From the NCBI RefSeq assembly GCF_006385675.1, contig NZ_VFRR01000003.1, positions 62,001 to 126,000 on the forward strand: a DNA stretch of 64,000 nucleotides, given 5' to 3'. Shown here piece by piece: positions 1 through 9,816 of this stretch. Every line of letters begins with the position of its first letter. The stretch's first letter is position 1. This stretch comes from Maribrevibacterium harenarium. Its GTDB lineage: Bacteria; Pseudomonadota; Gammaproteobacteria; Pseudomonadales; Marinomonadaceae. Under the pieces are notes generated by a model. It was not told the origin of the DNA. It searched no databases and saw only the letters and a list, made by a program, of their open reading frames with translations. A program made the translations under genes and the position numbers.

Positions 1-255
1 GCAGATATCCGTGATGGTGGTAGCTATGCTAGCTCCCACATCACCAATGCAGTGAATCTGAACAACGATAATGTGCAAGCCTTTATTGAGACGACGGCGA
101 AAGACACTCCGGTTGTGGTGTGCTGCTACCACGGCAACAGCAGTAAAGGGGCTGCCGAATTTTTAGCGGAGCAAGGCTTTTCACAAGTCTATTCTCTGAA
201 TGGCGGCTTCAGTCAATGGAGTGCCATGTACCCAGATCATTGTGAAATTGGCTAA
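1..255 (+). CDS. glpE: Thiosulfate sulfurtransferase GlpE, 3' part
   Basis: The reading frame is open from base 1 and ends at the TAA at 253-255, so the start lies before the window. The visible 84 residues are a single rhodanese domain. They include the family's early 'ADIRD' strand and the active-site loop CCYHGNSSKGAA, in which the second Cys carries the sulfane sulfur. The C-terminal NGGFSQW motif also matches GlpE. Such proteins move sulfur from thiosulfate to cyanide or thioredoxin in the cytoplasm. The stop codon touches the next gene's TTG start, so glpE and cca are probably co-transcribed and translationally coupled. Confidence 0.9.
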   Translation, partial: ADIRDGGSYASSHITNAVNLNNDNVQAFIETTAKDTPVVVCCYHGNSSKGAAEFLAEQGFSQVYSLNGGFSQWSAMYPDHCEIG

Positions 256-1347
256 TTGCCAGTGACGCAATCAGCGAATAAAGCCATTTATTTGGTGGGC
301 GGAGCTGTTCGGGATGAACTACTCGGCCTACCGGTAAAAGATCGGGATTGGTTGGTTACAGGCCACACCCCAGAAGAAATGCTTGCCAAAGGCTATCAAC
401 AGGTTGGCAAGCAGTTTCCGGTGTTTTTGCACCCAAAAACCAAGGAAGAATACGCTCTTGCCCGTACCGAGAAAAAACAAGGCCAAGGCTACACTGGGTT
501 TGCCTGTGATTTTGCTCCTGAGATCACGGTGGAAGAAGACTTATTACGTCGTGATCTCACTATTAATGCCATTGCCAAGGATGATCAAGGACAGCTAATC
601 GACCCCTATGGCGGGCAAAAAGATCTACAGCAACGTATGCTGCGCCACGTTTCAATGGCCTTTATCGAGGACCCGTTGCGAGTGCTGCGGGTGGCACGCT
701 TTTTAGCTCGCTTCGCGGCATTTGACTTTGAAGTAGCCCCCCAGACCTTAGAATTGATGCGCCATATGGCACACAACGGTGAACTCAACCACCTTACTCC
801 AGAGCGGGTCTGGCGTGAAACCGAAACGGCTCTCTGTAGCGATCACTGTCAGCGCTATTTCCAGCTTTTGCAAGAAATCGACGCCTTAGCTCAGCTATTT
901 CCCGGGTGGCCAACACATTTTAGCACCCCTCCTACTACCTTCGACTGCCAGGAGAAATGGGCCTTTTTAACCGCCACCATACCCCAAGATGAGCTGGTCA
1001 ACTTACATCATCTACTCCGAGCGCCAAATCAATACCGCTGGCTGAGTGAGCAAGTGAACCAGGTAGTGCAAAGTATGCCGATACCACTGCCTGCCGATGT
1101 TTGGGAAAAGTGGCTGGGACAAACCGGCGCGGTAAAACGCCCCCAGCCCTTTGCCAAACTAGTAAAAGTTTTGGCAGAACTCACGGGCATTCCAGAAGCA
1201 GAATGGCAACGCCTACGCAGCGCTGTTGCGGATATCAGCGCCAAAGCCTTTATGCAGCAGGGGCTAAGTGGCGCCGAGCTTGGTGAAGCGTTGCAACAAG
1301 CTCGTATTGAAAAACTCGGTCGTTTAGATTCGGTATTGATCTGCTAG
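256..1347 (+). CDS. cca: CCA-adding tRNA nucleotidyltransferase without an HD domain
   Basis: Adds or repairs the 3' CCA end of tRNAs. The N-terminal class II nucleotidyltransferase head is well conserved: GGAVRD near residues 15-20, the catalytic D-R-D at about 29-31, and RRDLTINA near 98, followed by the [12 protein letters not shown] neck motif near 140. At 363 residues it is shorter than the ~410-residue E. coli enzyme. The C-terminal half shows no HHGH-type HD phosphohydrolase motif, so the 2',3'-cyclic phosphodiesterase and phosphatase activities are probably missing. The start is uncertain. A TTG at 256 follows the glpE stop directly, and a GTG lies at 262. Both give proteins slightly longer at the N terminus than E. 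coli Cca. Confidence 0.93.
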   Translation: MPVTQSANKAIYLVGGAVRDELLGLPVKDRDWLVTGHTPEEMLAKGYQQVGKQFPVFLHPKTKEEYALARTEKKQGQGYTGFACDFAPEITVEEDLLRRDLTINAIAKDDQGQLIDPYGGQKDLQQRMLRHVSMAFIEDPLRVLRVARFLARFAAFDFEVAPQTLELMRHMAHNGELNHLTPERVWRETETALCSDHCQRYFQLLQEIDALAQLFPGWPTHFSTPPTTFDCQEKWAFLTATIPQDELVNLHHLLRAPNQYRWLSEQVNQVVQSMPIPLPADVWEKWLGQTGAVKRPQPFAKLVKVLAELTGIPEAEWQRLRSAVADISAKAFMQQGLSGAELGEALQQARIEKLGRLDSVLIC

Positions 1348-1389
1348 AAAATTAAGCGAGTTGCCAAACTATATGCCGTGGTGGGGAGG

Positions 1390-1421
1390 TCGTCAGTCGC
1401 GATAATGATCGAGACTGACGA
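1390..1421. terminator. Hairpin between convergent cca and folB
   Basis: Perfect 9-bp arms TCGTCAGTC (1390-1398) and GACTGACGA (1413-1421) lie between the two convergent genes. The downstream sequence on the + strand is only moderately T-rich, so it is a weak candidate bidirectional terminator. Confidence 0.4.
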
Positions 1422-1437
1422 TAAGTTTATTTATAGC

Positions 1438-1794
1438 CTAAACGGCACAACGGCGGATTTTGACGCCCACTGCGTTAGCGCTTGGCACAGCACTGGGCTT
1501 GCGCAACGTCATGGTGATCACAGACAACGAAAATTGAGCGATCAAGGCCGCCGCAAGGCGCTCCGCCAAGGTCTCGATCAATTCAAACTGGTTCTCTTTA
1601 CAGTAATCACGAATAAAGTTAGAAATCGCTTCATAGTCTAGCGTTTTGCTCAGGTCGTCGGTAGCGGCAGGCACCCGGTTATCGTGCTCCATCTCCAAGT
1701 CAAACACCAACTGCTGCAGGATAACTTTTTCCCAGTCATAAACACCAATGACCGCATCGACATGCAATCCTTCGATAAAGACAATATCGTTCAT
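1438..1794 (-). CDS. folB: Dihydroneopterin aldolase
   Basis: Cleaves 7,8-dihydroneopterin to 6-hydroxymethyl-7,8-dihydropterin and glycolaldehyde in folate synthesis. The 118-residue protein has the FolB hallmarks: the N-terminal [10 protein letters not shown] strand with its conserved Glu, the L-D-Y-E segment in mid-protein, and a C-terminal [13 protein letters not shown] strand carrying the conserved Lys. The ATG at 1794 is chosen because it overlaps the upstream tsaD stop as ATGA, and a longer in-frame extension would run into tsaD. This overlap indicates translational coupling to tsaD. Confidence 0.93.
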   Translation of the reverse strand: MNDIVFIEGLHVDAVIGVYDWEKVILQQLVFDLEMEHDNRVPAATDDLSKTLDYEAISNFIRDYCKENQFELIETLAERLAAALIAQFSLSVITMTLRKPSAVPSANAVGVKIRRCAV

Positions 1795-2834
1795 TTTGTT
1801 CCCTCTGTAATGGGGTCTAACTCTGCTAAAGGCCACCGGGCGCGAATCGATAAGTTCAGTGGCGAGCTCTGTCCAGCGAGTAAACGTTGTGCCCCAGCAA
1901 AAGCGATCATGGCGCCATTATCAGTACAAAATTCAGGCCGAGCGTAAAATACGCTACCCCCGACCTTAGCTAGCTGAATCTGTAACTGCTGCTGCAAGCG
2001 TTTATTGGCGCTCACGCCACCGGCAATTATTAATTGGGTTAAACCTTCCTGTTCCAAGGCTCGACGACACTTAATCACTAAGGTATCTACAATCGCCTGC
2101 TCGAACGCCAACGCCACATCTGCCTGAAATTGATCATTGAATCCATCTCGATCTAGGGCATCATGAACCGCGGTCAAAAACGCCGTTTTCAATCCACTAA
2201 AACTGAAATTCAAACCCGGGCGATCCGTCATCGGTCGAGGAAACTGAATACCGGCATCAGGGTTACCTTGGGTCGCTAACTTAGCAATGTACGGACCACC
2301 TGGGTATGGCAAGCCGATCATCTTGGCCGCTTTATCAAAGGCTTCACCCGCGGCGTCGTCCAAGGACTCGCCCAGTAATTTGTATTCACCAATCCCATCT
2401 ACCCGCACCAACTGGGTATGTCCACCGGATACCAACAGGGCGACAAACGGCATCTGAGGTTGTTTTTCCTCCAACATGGGGGCCAGCAAGTGACCTTCCA
2501 TATGATGTACCCCGAGCGCTGGGATATTCAGCGCATAAGCCAACGACCGAGCAATCGTGGCACCTGCCATCAAAGCACCGACCAAGCCAGGGCCGGAGGT
2601 AAAGGCAATGGCATCCAAATCTTGCTTGGTTAAGTCGGCCGCTTTAAGGGTTTCTTCTATTAGCGGCAAGGTCTTTTGAATATGATCACGGGAAGCCAAT
2701 TCTGGTACCACACCACCATATTCGGCATGCTGTGCAACTTGCGTATAAATCTTGTGGGCTAATAGGCCTTGGTCAGTATCGTAAATAGCGATACCCGTCT
2801 CGTCACAGGAAGTCTCTAAACCCAGTACTTTCAT
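1791..2834 (-). CDS. tsaD: tRNA t6A threonylcarbamoyltransferase subunit TsaD
   Basis: Transfers the threonylcarbamoyl group to A37 of ANN-decoding tRNAs, together with TsaB and TsaE. The 347-residue protein has the ASKHA-fold signature. The Fe-binding histidines of [10 protein letters not shown] fall at residues 111 and 115, as in E. coli. LVSGGHTQL follows, and a late NGAMIAFAG motif contributes to metal and nucleotide binding. It lies divergent from rpsU, the common gammaproteobacterial arrangement, and its last bases overlap folB. Confidence 0.97.
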   Translation of the reverse strand: MKVLGLETSCDETGIAIYDTDQGLLAHKIYTQVAQHAEYGGVVPELASRDHIQKTLPLIEETLKAADLTKQDLDAIAFTSGPGLVGALMAGATIARSLAYALNIPALGVHHMEGHLLAPMLEEKQPQMPFVALLVSGGHTQLVRVDGIGEYKLLGESLDDAAGEAFDKAAKMIGLPYPGGPYIAKLATQGNPDAGIQFPRPMTDRPGLNFSFSGLKTAFLTAVHDALDRDGFNDQFQADVALAFEQAIVDTLVIKCRRALEQEGLTQLIIAGGVSANKRLQQQLQIQLAKVGGSVFYARPEFCTDNGAMIAFAGAQRLLAGQSSPLNLSIRARWPLAELDPITEGTK

Positions 2835-2934
2835 GGCGCTCTCGTTAGTTCGTAAATTGCCTCTATTGTACCTGAGCAGTCCTTGCCACGCATTGTTTTC
2901 GGCTGGTTTTCCATGGCGAAAACGCTTTTCTAAT

Positions 2935-2963
2935 TAGACAACAGCAGTCCATACCAGTATAAT
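2935..2963 (+). promoter_or_regulatory. Sigma-70 promoter for the rpsU operon
   Basis: TAGACA (2935-2940) and TATAAT (2958-2963) are separated by 17 bp. This is 5/6 and 6/6 matches to the sigma-70 consensus. It lies in the 335-bp divergent spacer between tsaD and rpsU (2835-3169). The roughly 200-nt untranslated leader that would result (about 2970-3169) shows no recognised riboswitch. The S21 gene of the same operon is a known target of ribosomal-protein-type regulation in other bacteria. Confidence 0.75.
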
Positions 2964-3169
2964 CTCGCGCGTTTTTACCGTTTAAATAAAAAGGCAGGTG
3001 ATTTTTAGTCCTTACGGACACCCCTTGTTGAGAACCCAAACACCGAGCTCGTCACTCACTAAATCGACCTAACACTCTCGGTAGATTATATCTGGGCATC
3101 CGTTACAAAAGTCGGTATGATCCAGCGCCGTTTGGTATTTTAAACGTTAAAACAGAAAGGTAATAAGAC

Positions 3170-3385
3170 ATGCCAGCAGTTAAAGTTAAAGACAACGAAC
3201 CATTTGACATCGCTCTACGTCGCTTCAAGCGCTCTTGTGAAAAAGCAGGTATCCTTGCTGAAGTTCGTCGTCGTGAATGCTACGAAAAACCAACTACTCT
3301 ACGTAAACGTGCTGCAGCTGCTGCTGTTAAGCGTCACGCGAAGAAGGTTTCTCGTGAGCAGAAGAAATTCCAACGTTTGTACTAG
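3170..3385 (+). CDS. rpsU: 30S ribosomal protein S21
   Basis: Small-subunit protein S21, 71 residues, the same length as in E. coli. The sequence [13 protein letters not shown], the [10 protein letters not shown] segment and the strongly basic C terminus (VKRHAKK-SREQ) are diagnostic. S21 helps 30S subunits engage mRNA during initiation. It heads the rpsU-yqeY-dnaG-rpoD set that links ribosome, replication and transcription genes. An AAAGG ribosome-binding site precedes the ATG. Confidence 0.98.
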   Translation: MPAVKVKDNEPFDIALRRFKRSCEKAGILAEVRRRECYEKPTTLRKRAAAAAVKRHAKKVSREQKKFQRLY

Positions 3386-3458
3386 GATTTAATAACCTAG
3401 TAAAACGTCGGCTTGTTGAACAGCGCACCTAGCGCGTAGTATCAACAAGTACCTAAAA

Positions 3459-3494
3459 GAATCGGCTGGGTGCTACACCTAGCCGATTTTTTTT
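3459..3494 (+). terminator. Terminator/attenuator after rpsU
   Basis: Inverted repeat AATCGGCTGGGT / ACCTAGCCGATT (one G-U pair) closed by a short loop and followed by eight T residues. It sits between rpsU and yqeY. It would cut most transcripts after rpsU and allow partial read-through into dnaG and rpoD, as in the E. coli operon. Confidence 0.85.
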
Positions 3495-3564
3495 GTTTCA
3501 ATACTTGCCTCTTGTATTGCCCTCCAGCATTTAGACCTTTTCGCTTTGATTATAGGAACGAGCA

Positions 3565-4011
3565 ATGTCTGACTTGAAAAAACACATTTCCGATAGCCTA
3601 AAAACCGCCATGCGTGCCAAAGAGAAAGCTCGCGTAACCATCATTCGCACCATTCAAGCTGAAATCAAACGGGTGGAAGTGGATGAGCGTATTGAAGTAG
3701 ACGACGCTCGCATTCTGGTGATCTTGGACAAGATGGTAAAGCAGCGTAAAGACTCATTCCAACAATTCACCGACGGCGGCCGTGAAGACCTTGCCGATAT
3801 TGAAAAAGCAGAAATGGAAGTGATTGCCGAGTTCTTGCCACAACCACTGACCGAAGACGAAGTTAGCGCCATTGTGAAAGCTGCTATCGAAGAAACCGGT
3901 GCTCGCAACATGCAGCAAATGGGCGCAGTGATGGCAATTGTCAAACCTCAAGTACAAGGCCGTGCCGATATGGGCGTGGTTAGCAAACAGGTGAAAGCCC
4001 TACTCGGGTAA
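3565..4011 (+). CDS. yqeY: GatB/YqeY domain protein
   Basis: A 148-residue YqeY-family protein, related to the C-terminal tRNA-binding domain of GatB, the amidotransferase subunit that makes Gln-tRNA or Asn-tRNA. Recognisable segments are the N-terminal M-RAKEKARVTIIR helix, the central KQRKDSFQQF motif and the C-terminal GRADMGVVSKQVK. Free-standing YqeY proteins have no firmly established role. It is commonly found between rpsU and dnaG in this class, and lies 6 bp upstream of dnaG here, so it is probably co-transcribed. Confidence 0.9.
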   Translation: MSDLKKHISDSLKTAMRAKEKARVTIIRTIQAEIKRVEVDERIEVDDARILVILDKMVKQRKDSFQQFTDGGREDLADIEKAEMEVIAEFLPQPLTEDEVSAIVKAAIEETGARNMQQMGAVMAIVKPQVQGRADMGVVSKQVKALLG

Positions 4012-4017
4012 TTATCT

Positions 4018-5955
4018 ATGGCGGGGCGCATTCCAGACCAGTTTATCGACGAGCTACTAGCTCGTACCGATATCACCGATGTGGTGGCGTCCCGTATTAG
4101 CCTAAAAAAAACTGGGCAAAACTATTCTGCCCTGTGCCCATTTCACAATGAGAAGTCCCCTTCGTTCAGTCTGAATCCCAACAAGCAGTTTTATTACTGT
4201 TTTGGTTGCGGTGCTGGCGGTAACGCTATCTCCTTTGTGATGGAGCATGATCACCTCGACTTCGTCGAAGCCATCGAACTGCTCGCCAAAGACGCTGGTA
4301 TGGAAGTGCCACGGGAACAAGGCATACCTGATCGCTACGAACAAAATGCCGGTTTGCTCAATTGCCTAGCGGAATCTGCTACTTTCTTTCAGCAGCAGCT
4401 AGTCACCCACTCCGACAAAGCCAAAGCAACTCGCTATCTATCCCAAGAACGGGGGCTTTCTGGCCAGATTGCCAAAGTCTATGGCATTGGCTTCGCACCG
4501 CCGGGCTGGGACAACTTACTTAAACATGCAGGCAAAAGAGCGGAAGATCAGATCAACCTTTTCCAGGCGGGAATGCTGATCGAGAAGAAGGACAATCCCG
4601 GCCATTACTATGATCGTTTTCGCGATCGCATTATGTTCCCCATCCGCGACACCCGTGGACGCACCATTGCATTTGGTGGACGCGCCTTTGGCGATGAAAA
4701 ACCCAAATATCTAAATAGCCCAGAGACGCCGGTTTTCCAAAAAAACCAAGAGCTATATGGTCTGTATGAAGCCAAACAGAACAGCAAAACACTCGACCAC
4801 ATCATTGTGGTTGAAGGCTATATGGATGTTATCGTGCTGGCTCAATACGGCATCACCAATGCGGTAGCCACCCTTGGCACCTCGATCAATAGCCAACACT
4901 TGCGCAAGCTTTTCAAGCTGGTTGATAAAGTCACCCTCTGTTTCGATGGGGATAAAGCCGGGCGCGCCGCAGCCATTCGCGGTTTAGAGGCTAGCTTGCC
5001 GGTGATGCAAAATGGTAAGCAAGTGCGCTTCTTGTTTTTGCCCGAGGGTGAAGACCCTGATTCCTTAGTACGCAAAAACGGCAAAGAAGACTTTTATCAG
5101 CGCTTAGATGATTCCAGTTCCTTGGCCCATGTGTTGTTTGAACATGCTAGAAGCCAGATCACTCTCAATGATGAAGAGGGGGAAGCACAATTTGCCCAAT
5201 TAGCGATGGGGCTGATCGAGCGTATTCCTCACGACGTCACCCTACATTCTATTTTATTACGCCAGCTAGCTGAGCAGACAGGGCTGAGCCAAGAAGACTT
5301 AAACCGAGCTGCGCCAGCCCCCTTACCCACGCCATATCACAGCGCGCCAGCCCAGTACGAAGAGAGTGACTATTACCCTGCCGAACGGGAGTATGACGCA
5401 GAACCTTATGACTACGCACCTCCCACTTCGACTGGATATACGCCTAAATCCAGCTCTAACGGTAACAAATGGAAAAAACGCGGCGACCAGTCTGAGCGTA
5501 CCCAGTTCCCTCTTGCGCCAGCTAGCAAGCCATTGTCGCGCATCGCCCATGGCACCCTCTGCCTGACTTTTTACCCTGAAGTAGCACAGCATATCGACGT
5601 ACCTGAGCCGTTAATTCAAGGAGAGGATGTGGAACGGGTATTATTCGGCAAGGTATGGCGATACTTCTCGAAACACCCTAACCACAATGGTGGACATTTA
5701 CTTGCCAGCTTGCGGGATGAGAACCTCTTAGGGCAACTCTACCAACTACTCAACCATCCAGATGCAGCCACCAAGTTGCACATTAGAGATGCGCAACAGG
5801 AAGTGTCGGACTTAGTGCACTACTATGAAAGTAAGCTCGGCTTAACTTCTCATATTAACCGGTTGAAAAGCCGTGGTAACGACTCCATTAAGTCTAGTGA
5901 ATCGCAGCAAGAACTTCGTAATTTAATGGATCAATTACGCCAGAAAAAGCGCTGA
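4018..5955 (+). CDS. dnaG: DNA primase
   Basis: Synthesises RNA primers at the replication fork. The 645-residue protein has the full domain order. A CHC2 zinc finger has ligands C40, H43, C61 and C64. The TOPRIM catalytic core shows the E of VVEGYMD at about 266 and the D-x-D of CFDGDKAG at about 310-312. A C-terminal helicase-binding domain would contact DnaB. A linker around residues 440-500 rich in Tyr, Pro, Ser and acidic residues joins the core to that domain and is longer than in E. coli (581 residues). It follows yqeY by 6 bp. Confidence 0.98.
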   Translation: MAGRIPDQFIDELLARTDITDVVASRISLKKTGQNYSALCPFHNEKSPSFSLNPNKQFYYCFGCGAGGNAISFVMEHDHLDFVEAIELLAKDAGMEVPREQGIPDRYEQNAGLLNCLAESATFFQQQLVTHSDKAKATRYLSQERGLSGQIAKVYGIGFAPPGWDNLLKHAGKRAEDQINLFQAGMLIEKKDNPGHYYDRFRDRIMFPIRDTRGRTIAFGGRAFGDEKPKYLNSPETPVFQKNQELYGLYEAKQNSKTLDHIIVVEGYMDVIVLAQYGITNAVATLGTSINSQHLRKLFKLVDKVTLCFDGDKAGRAAAIRGLEASLPVMQNGKQVRFLFLPEGEDPDSLVRKNGKEDFYQRLDDSSSLAHVLFEHARSQITLNDEEGEAQFAQLAMGLIERIPHDVTLHSILLRQLAEQTGLSQEDLNRAAPAPLPTPYHSAPAQYEESDYYPAEREYDAEPYDYAPPTSTGYTPKSSSNGNKWKKRGDQSERTQFPLAPASKPLSRIAHGTLCLTFYPEVAQHIDVPEPLIQGEDVERVLFGKVWRYFSKHPNHNGGHLLASLRDENLLGQLYQLLNHPDAATKLHIRDAQQEVSDLVHYYESKLGLTSHINRLKSRGNDSIKSSESQQELRNLMDQLRQKKR

Positions 5956-5993
5956 AAACTGCCTACAATTCAGACAAAAATCGACGTTATATC

Positions 5994-6022
5994 TGGATAA
6001 ATTTTATTGATTTTGCTATCAT
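5994..6022 (+). promoter_or_regulatory. Possible promoter upstream of rpoD
   Basis: TGGATA (5994-5999) and TATCAT (6017-6022) with a 17-bp spacer lie in the 115-bp dnaG-rpoD gap. The match is moderate (4/6 and 5/6). An internal promoter for rpoD is known in related operons. Confidence 0.45.
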
Positions 6023-6070
6023 TCGCGGCTTGCTAATTCCCCAAACGAATTTCTAACGATAGGTTGTCGA

Positions 6071-7912
6071 ATGCCAGACACTCAACAGTCACGCCTCAAA
6101 GAGCTGATCGCTAAAGGTAAAGAACAAGGTTACCTAACTTTTGCTGAAGTTAACGACCACCTCCCAGATGACCTTTCTGACCCAGAGCAGGTAGAAGAAA
6201 TCGTCGCCATGATCAACGACATGGGGATTGTGGTATCTGAGTACGCCCCAGACAAAGAAAGTCTGCTGATGGAAGAAGGCGACTCTACCGACGATGAAGC
6301 CGCTGAAGAAGCCGCTGCTGCCCTAGCTGCCGTAGAAGGGGATGTTACCCGTACTACCGACCCAGTGCGTATGTACATGCGCGAAATGGGCACCGTCGAG
6401 CTGTTGACACGCTCCGGTGAAATTGCCATCGCCAAACGCATCGAAGAAGGCACCCGTGAAGTAATGGCGGCACTGTCATACTTCCCTGGCGCCGTCGATC
6501 TACTCATAGACACTTACGCTAAAGTCCAAGAAGAAGAAGGTCGCCTAAGCGATATTTTCAGCGGCTTTATCGATGGTGACGGTGAAGAGTTAGTCTTTGA
6601 TGATGCTGAAGAAACAGTAGAAGAAATCGACGAAGATGCTGGTGATAGCGATGAAGACGATGATGATACTGATAGCTCAGAAGAGTCAGAAACCGATAGC
6701 GGCCCAGATCCTGAAGAAACCGCTATGCGCTTCACTGAGATCAAGCGCATTTACGAAGAGCTGAAAGCACTCATGGCCGAGCACGGCCGTGACAATGATG
6801 CCGTACGTGCCAAGCAAGAAGAGCTCAGCATGCACTTCGCACCCATCAAGTTAGTGCCTAAATTATTCGATGACTTGATTGATCGTGTACGTTCACGCAT
6901 GGACAAGGTACGCGAGCAAGAGCGCTTGATTATGCAACTTTGCGTACGCAAAGCAGGTATGCCTCGTACCGAGTTTTTGAAGCGTTTCCCAAGCAACGAA
7001 ACCAACACCAACTGGCTACAAGAGCAAATTGACTCTGGTGCTAGCTATGCTGCCGCATTGCAGGAAAACGAAGCGGAATTTAATCGTTGCCAACGTAAGC
7101 TACGTGGCGTCGAAAAAGATACCGCTATCTCTATTGCGGAATTGAAAGAGATTAACCGCCGTATTTCGATTGGCGAAACTCGCGCTCGTCGCGCCAAGAA
7201 AGAAATGGTGGAGGCTAACCTTCGTTTGGTTATTTCCATTGCGAAGAAATACACCAACCGTGGTCTGCAGTTCCTTGATCTAATTCAGGAAGGTAACATT
7301 GGTCTGATGAAAGCGGTCGATAAGTTCGAATACCGCCGTGGTTACAAGTTCTCAACTTATGCCACTTGGTGGATTCGTCAGGCGATTACCCGCTCGATTG
7401 CCGACCAAGCTCGTACCATTCGTATTCCGGTGCATATGATTGAAACGATCAACAAGCTAAACCGTATTTCCCGCCAAATGTTGCAGGAAATGGGCCGTGA
7501 AGCGACGCCGGAAGAATTGGCGGTACGTATGGATATGCCGGAAGATAAAATCCGTAAGGTACTGAAAATCGCTAAAGAGCCGATTTCTATGGAAACCCCT
7601 ATCGGTGATGATGAAGATTCCCATCTTGGTGACTTTATCGAAGACGATGGCGCGGTATCTCCAATTGATACAGCAACCATCGAAGGTCTACGAGAGGCGA
7701 CTACTACGGTGCTAGCCGGCCTAACCGCCCGCGAAGCGAAAGTATTGCGTATGCGTTTCGGTATCGATATGAACACTGATCACACCCTAGAGGAAGTCGG
7801 TAAGCAGTTCGATGTAACCCGTGAGCGTATTCGTCAGATCGAAGCCAAAGCACTGCGCAAGTTGCGTCACCCAAGCCGCTCTGAACATTTGCGCAGCTTC
7901 TTGGACGACTAA
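6071..7912 (+). CDS. rpoD: RNA polymerase sigma factor RpoD (sigma-70)
   Basis: Primary sigma factor, 613 residues, matching E. coli RpoD in length. Region 1.1 is at the N terminus. It is followed by an acidic non-conserved insert around residues 165-215, rich in Asp, Glu and Ser and typical of gammaproteobacterial sigma-70. Region 2 carries the [14 protein letters not shown] stretch that reads the -10 element, and region 4.2 carries the [18 protein letters not shown] helix-turn-helix that reads the -35 element. It is the last gene of the rpsU-dnaG block and ends just before a strong terminator. Confidence 0.99.
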   Translation: MPDTQQSRLKELIAKGKEQGYLTFAEVNDHLPDDLSDPEQVEEIVAMINDMGIVVSEYAPDKESLLMEEGDSTDDEAAEEAAAALAAVEGDVTRTTDPVRMYMREMGTVELLTRSGEIAIAKRIEEGTREVMAALSYFPGAVDLLIDTYAKVQEEEGRLSDIFSGFIDGDGEELVFDDAEETVEEIDEDAGDSDEDDDDTDSSEESETDSGPDPEETAMRFTEIKRIYEELKALMAEHGRDNDAVRAKQEELSMHFAPIKLVPKLFDDLIDRVRSRMDKVREQERLIMQLCVRKAGMPRTEFLKRFPSNETNTNWLQEQIDSGASYAAALQENEAEFNRCQRKLRGVEKDTAISIAELKEINRRISIGETRARRAKKEMVEANLRLVISIAKKYTNRGLQFLDLIQEGNIGLMKAVDKFEYRRGYKFSTYATWWIRQAITRSIADQARTIRIPVHMIETINKLNRISRQMLQEMGREATPEELAVRMDMPEDKIRKVLKIAKEPISMETPIGDDEDSHLGDFIEDDGAVSPIDTATIEGLREATTTVLAGLTAREAKVLRMRFGIDMNTDHTLEEVGKQFDVTRERIRQIEAKALRKLRHPSRSEHLRSFLDD

Positions 7913-7937
7913 TCCTCACTACGCGCACTACTCCTTA

Positions 7938-7966
7938 AAAACACCGCCTCCTGGCGGTGTTTTTTT
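7938..7966 (+). terminator. Rho-independent terminator after rpoD
   Basis: AAAACACCGCC / GGCGGTGTTTT inverted repeat with a 4-base loop followed by a run of T, about 25 bp after the rpoD stop. Confidence 0.92.
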
Positions 7967-8064
7967 ATGTATCTGTCACTCGCCTTTCATAATTTATGAC
8001 TTACACTGAAAGTGAGCACTACATAACAACAGAGGATACCGCTTGTCCTTTAAGGAGTCGTACC

Positions 8065-9468
8065 ATGGATAAGATCTACGTTCTTGATACCAATGTGCTA
8101 TTACACGACCCGCTAGCAATCTATGCCTTCGCTGAACACAAAGTCGTGATCCCTATGACGGTTCTGGAAGAACTGGACATTATTAAAGACCGTCGCGATA
8201 AGGATGTGAGCCGCGAAGCGCGCCTTGCCATCAATATGATTGACCGCATTGTCGGCGACGCTTCTCCGAAAAAGCTCCTCGAAGGAGTGCCCATTCCCCG
8301 TGCGGCGGATCAAAGTGATGAAGTCGACAACTCGGGCAAAGGCATGCTGGCTATCTACCCTGACCAGCAGATCACCCATACGGACAACATTCCGTTTCTT
8401 AACACTAGCCAAGCCCATGCTAACGACAATCGCATTATTAATGTGGGCCTAAGTCTACAAGCCACCCACCCTAAGTCTTCGGTTTGCTTGGTGACTAAAG
8501 ACATCAATATGCGTCTTAAGGCCAAAGGTTCCGGTTTAAAACGGGTGGAAGACTACCGTAAAGATAAGGTTTTGGACGATGTTGATTTGCTCAACAAGGG
8601 TTATGTACAAGTTGAGGGACATTTTTGGGATCATATTGAAAACGTCCAAACAGAAAATCATGGCCAACACACAGTACACAAGATAGCCAAAACCGAGCTG
8701 CCAACTTTGTATCTCAATATGTTTATCACCGATGCCGATAGTTTTGTAGGCTTTGTGGTCAACATCGACCAAGAGTTTGTTTACCTACTAGACGTGAATC
8801 GCCAGTCGTTAATGCATCAGCAATTCTGGGGCATTCAGCCACGCAATCTAGAACAGGCGATGGCGTTCTACCTACTTCGCCATGAAAATACCGATATGAT
8901 GGTCATGACGGGGCCAGCAGGCTCTGGTAAAACCCTGCTCGCTCTCGCCTATGCCCTGCATGTCACCATGGAAGAAAAACGCTACAACAAGATTATCGTT
9001 GCCCGTTCTACCACACCCTTGGCTGAGGATATTGGTTTCCTACCCGGCACAGAGGAAGAAAAGATGGCGCCTTGGCTGGCCGCATTTGATGACAATTTGG
9101 AAGTGCTCCATGGTAACGATGAGCACTCCATGTCCAGCATTGAATATGTGAAGCAAAAAGCCAACATTCAGTTTAAATCCCTAAACTTTATGCGTGGTCG
9201 TTCATTCAACAATGCGCTTATCATAGTGGACGAAGCTCAAGGCCTGACCCAATTCCAGCTAAAATCTATCGTCACCCGAGTGGGGGAAAACTCCAAAATT
9301 ATTGTACTCGGTAACTTGGCACAGATAGACAACAAATACATTACGCCGCTGACTTCTGGACTCACTTATTTGGTGGAAAAAGCCAAGACCTTTAAATATG
9401 CCAGCGTTATGCATGTAAACGGTATCGAACGCAGCCGTCTGGCGGAATTTGCCGAGGAAAACCTCTAA
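8065..9468 (+). CDS. PIN-PhoH family ATPase (YlaK-like)
   Basis: A 467-residue two-domain protein. The N-terminal ~150 residues are a PIN nuclease-type domain (YVLDTNVLLHDP, later CLVTKDINMR). The C-terminal half is a PhoH ATPase with Walker A GPAGSGKT near residue 282 and Walker B IIVDEAQ near 390. The family is implicated in RNA metabolism, but its substrate is not settled. The frame is open further upstream from 7996. The ATG at 8065 is chosen because an AAGGAG site (8052-8057) lies 7 bp before it and the PIN domain starts at once. Confidence 0.9.
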   Translation: MDKIYVLDTNVLLHDPLAIYAFAEHKVVIPMTVLEELDIIKDRRDKDVSREARLAINMIDRIVGDASPKKLLEGVPIPRAADQSDEVDNSGKGMLAIYPDQQITHTDNIPFLNTSQAHANDNRIINVGLSLQATHPKSSVCLVTKDINMRLKAKGSGLKRVEDYRKDKVLDDVDLLNKGYVQVEGHFWDHIENVQTENHGQHTVHKIAKTELPTLYLNMFITDADSFVGFVVNIDQEFVYLLDVNRQSLMHQQFWGIQPRNLEQAMAFYLLRHENTDMMVMTGPAGSGKTLLALAYALHVTMEEKRYNKIIVARSTTPLAEDIGFLPGTEEEKMAPWLAAFDDNLEVLHGNDEHSMSSIEYVKQKANIQFKSLNFMRGRSFNNALIIVDEAQGLTQFQLKSIVTRVGENSKIIVLGNLAQIDNKYITPLTSGLTYLVEKAKTFKYASVMHVNGIERSRLAEFAEENL

Positions 9469-9497
9469 TATTGCGCCTTTGCGCCAGAAGTTTAGTC

Positions 9498-9519
9498 AAA
9501 TGTCATATTAATGACATTT
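9498..9519. promoter_or_regulatory. 22-bp palindrome upstream of the riboswitch promoter
   Basis: Perfect arms AAATGTCAT (9498-9506) and ATGACATTT (9511-9519) with an ATTA centre. It has no T-run, so it is more like an operator than a terminator. It lies 13 bp upstream of the -35 hexamer of the FMN leader promoter and 29 bp after the PhoH gene. Confidence 0.5.
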
Positions 9520-9532
9520 ACGCGAAAACGGT

Positions 9533-9561
9533 TTGACCCTGCCCAGTGGAGCCGCTAAATT
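9533..9561 (+). promoter_or_regulatory. Promoter of the FMN riboswitch transcript
   Basis: TTGACC (9533-9538) and TAAATT (9556-9561) with a 17-bp spacer. Transcription would start near 9568, just before the FMN aptamer. Confidence 0.65.
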
Positions 9562-9583
9562 AGCCTAGCTTTTATAGCATTCG

Positions 9584-9730
9584 TTCTCGGGGCGGGGTGA
9601 AATTCCCTACCGGCGGTAATGGGGTCAGACCCCAAAGCCCGCGAGCGCTTGAGTCGCTTTATGCAACTCAAGGACAGCAGATCTGGTGTGATTCCAGAGC
9701 CGACGGTGATAGTCCGGATGGTAGAGAACG
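9584..9730 (+). ncRNA. FMN riboswitch (RFN element)
   Basis: The conserved FMN aptamer blocks appear in order: the P1 strand TTCTCGGGGCGGGGTG, then CCCTACCGGCGGTAAT, AGCCCGCGAGCG, the CAGCAGATCTGGTG block, GATTCCAGAGCCGACGG, ATAGTCCGGATGG, and the closing P1 strand AGAGAACG (ends 9730). FMN binding represses riboflavin genes. Between the aptamer and the gene there is a CCAGA/TCTGG hairpin but no clear T-run terminator. Control may therefore be translational, though this is inference. The controlled gene is ribH at 9817. Confidence 0.95.
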
Positions 9731-9816
9731 TGTAGCTCACTCCGTTGCCAGATTTTATCTGGTGGCCGTACCTGCGCGTTCGCCCTGATTCACTTAATTG
9801 TTTTTAGGTATTAGTT

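Noticed and set aside
1378-1947. Rightward frames over folB and the tsaD end
   Set aside because: Antisense to two clearly recognised genes that overlap by ATGA, leaving no room for a coding gene there.
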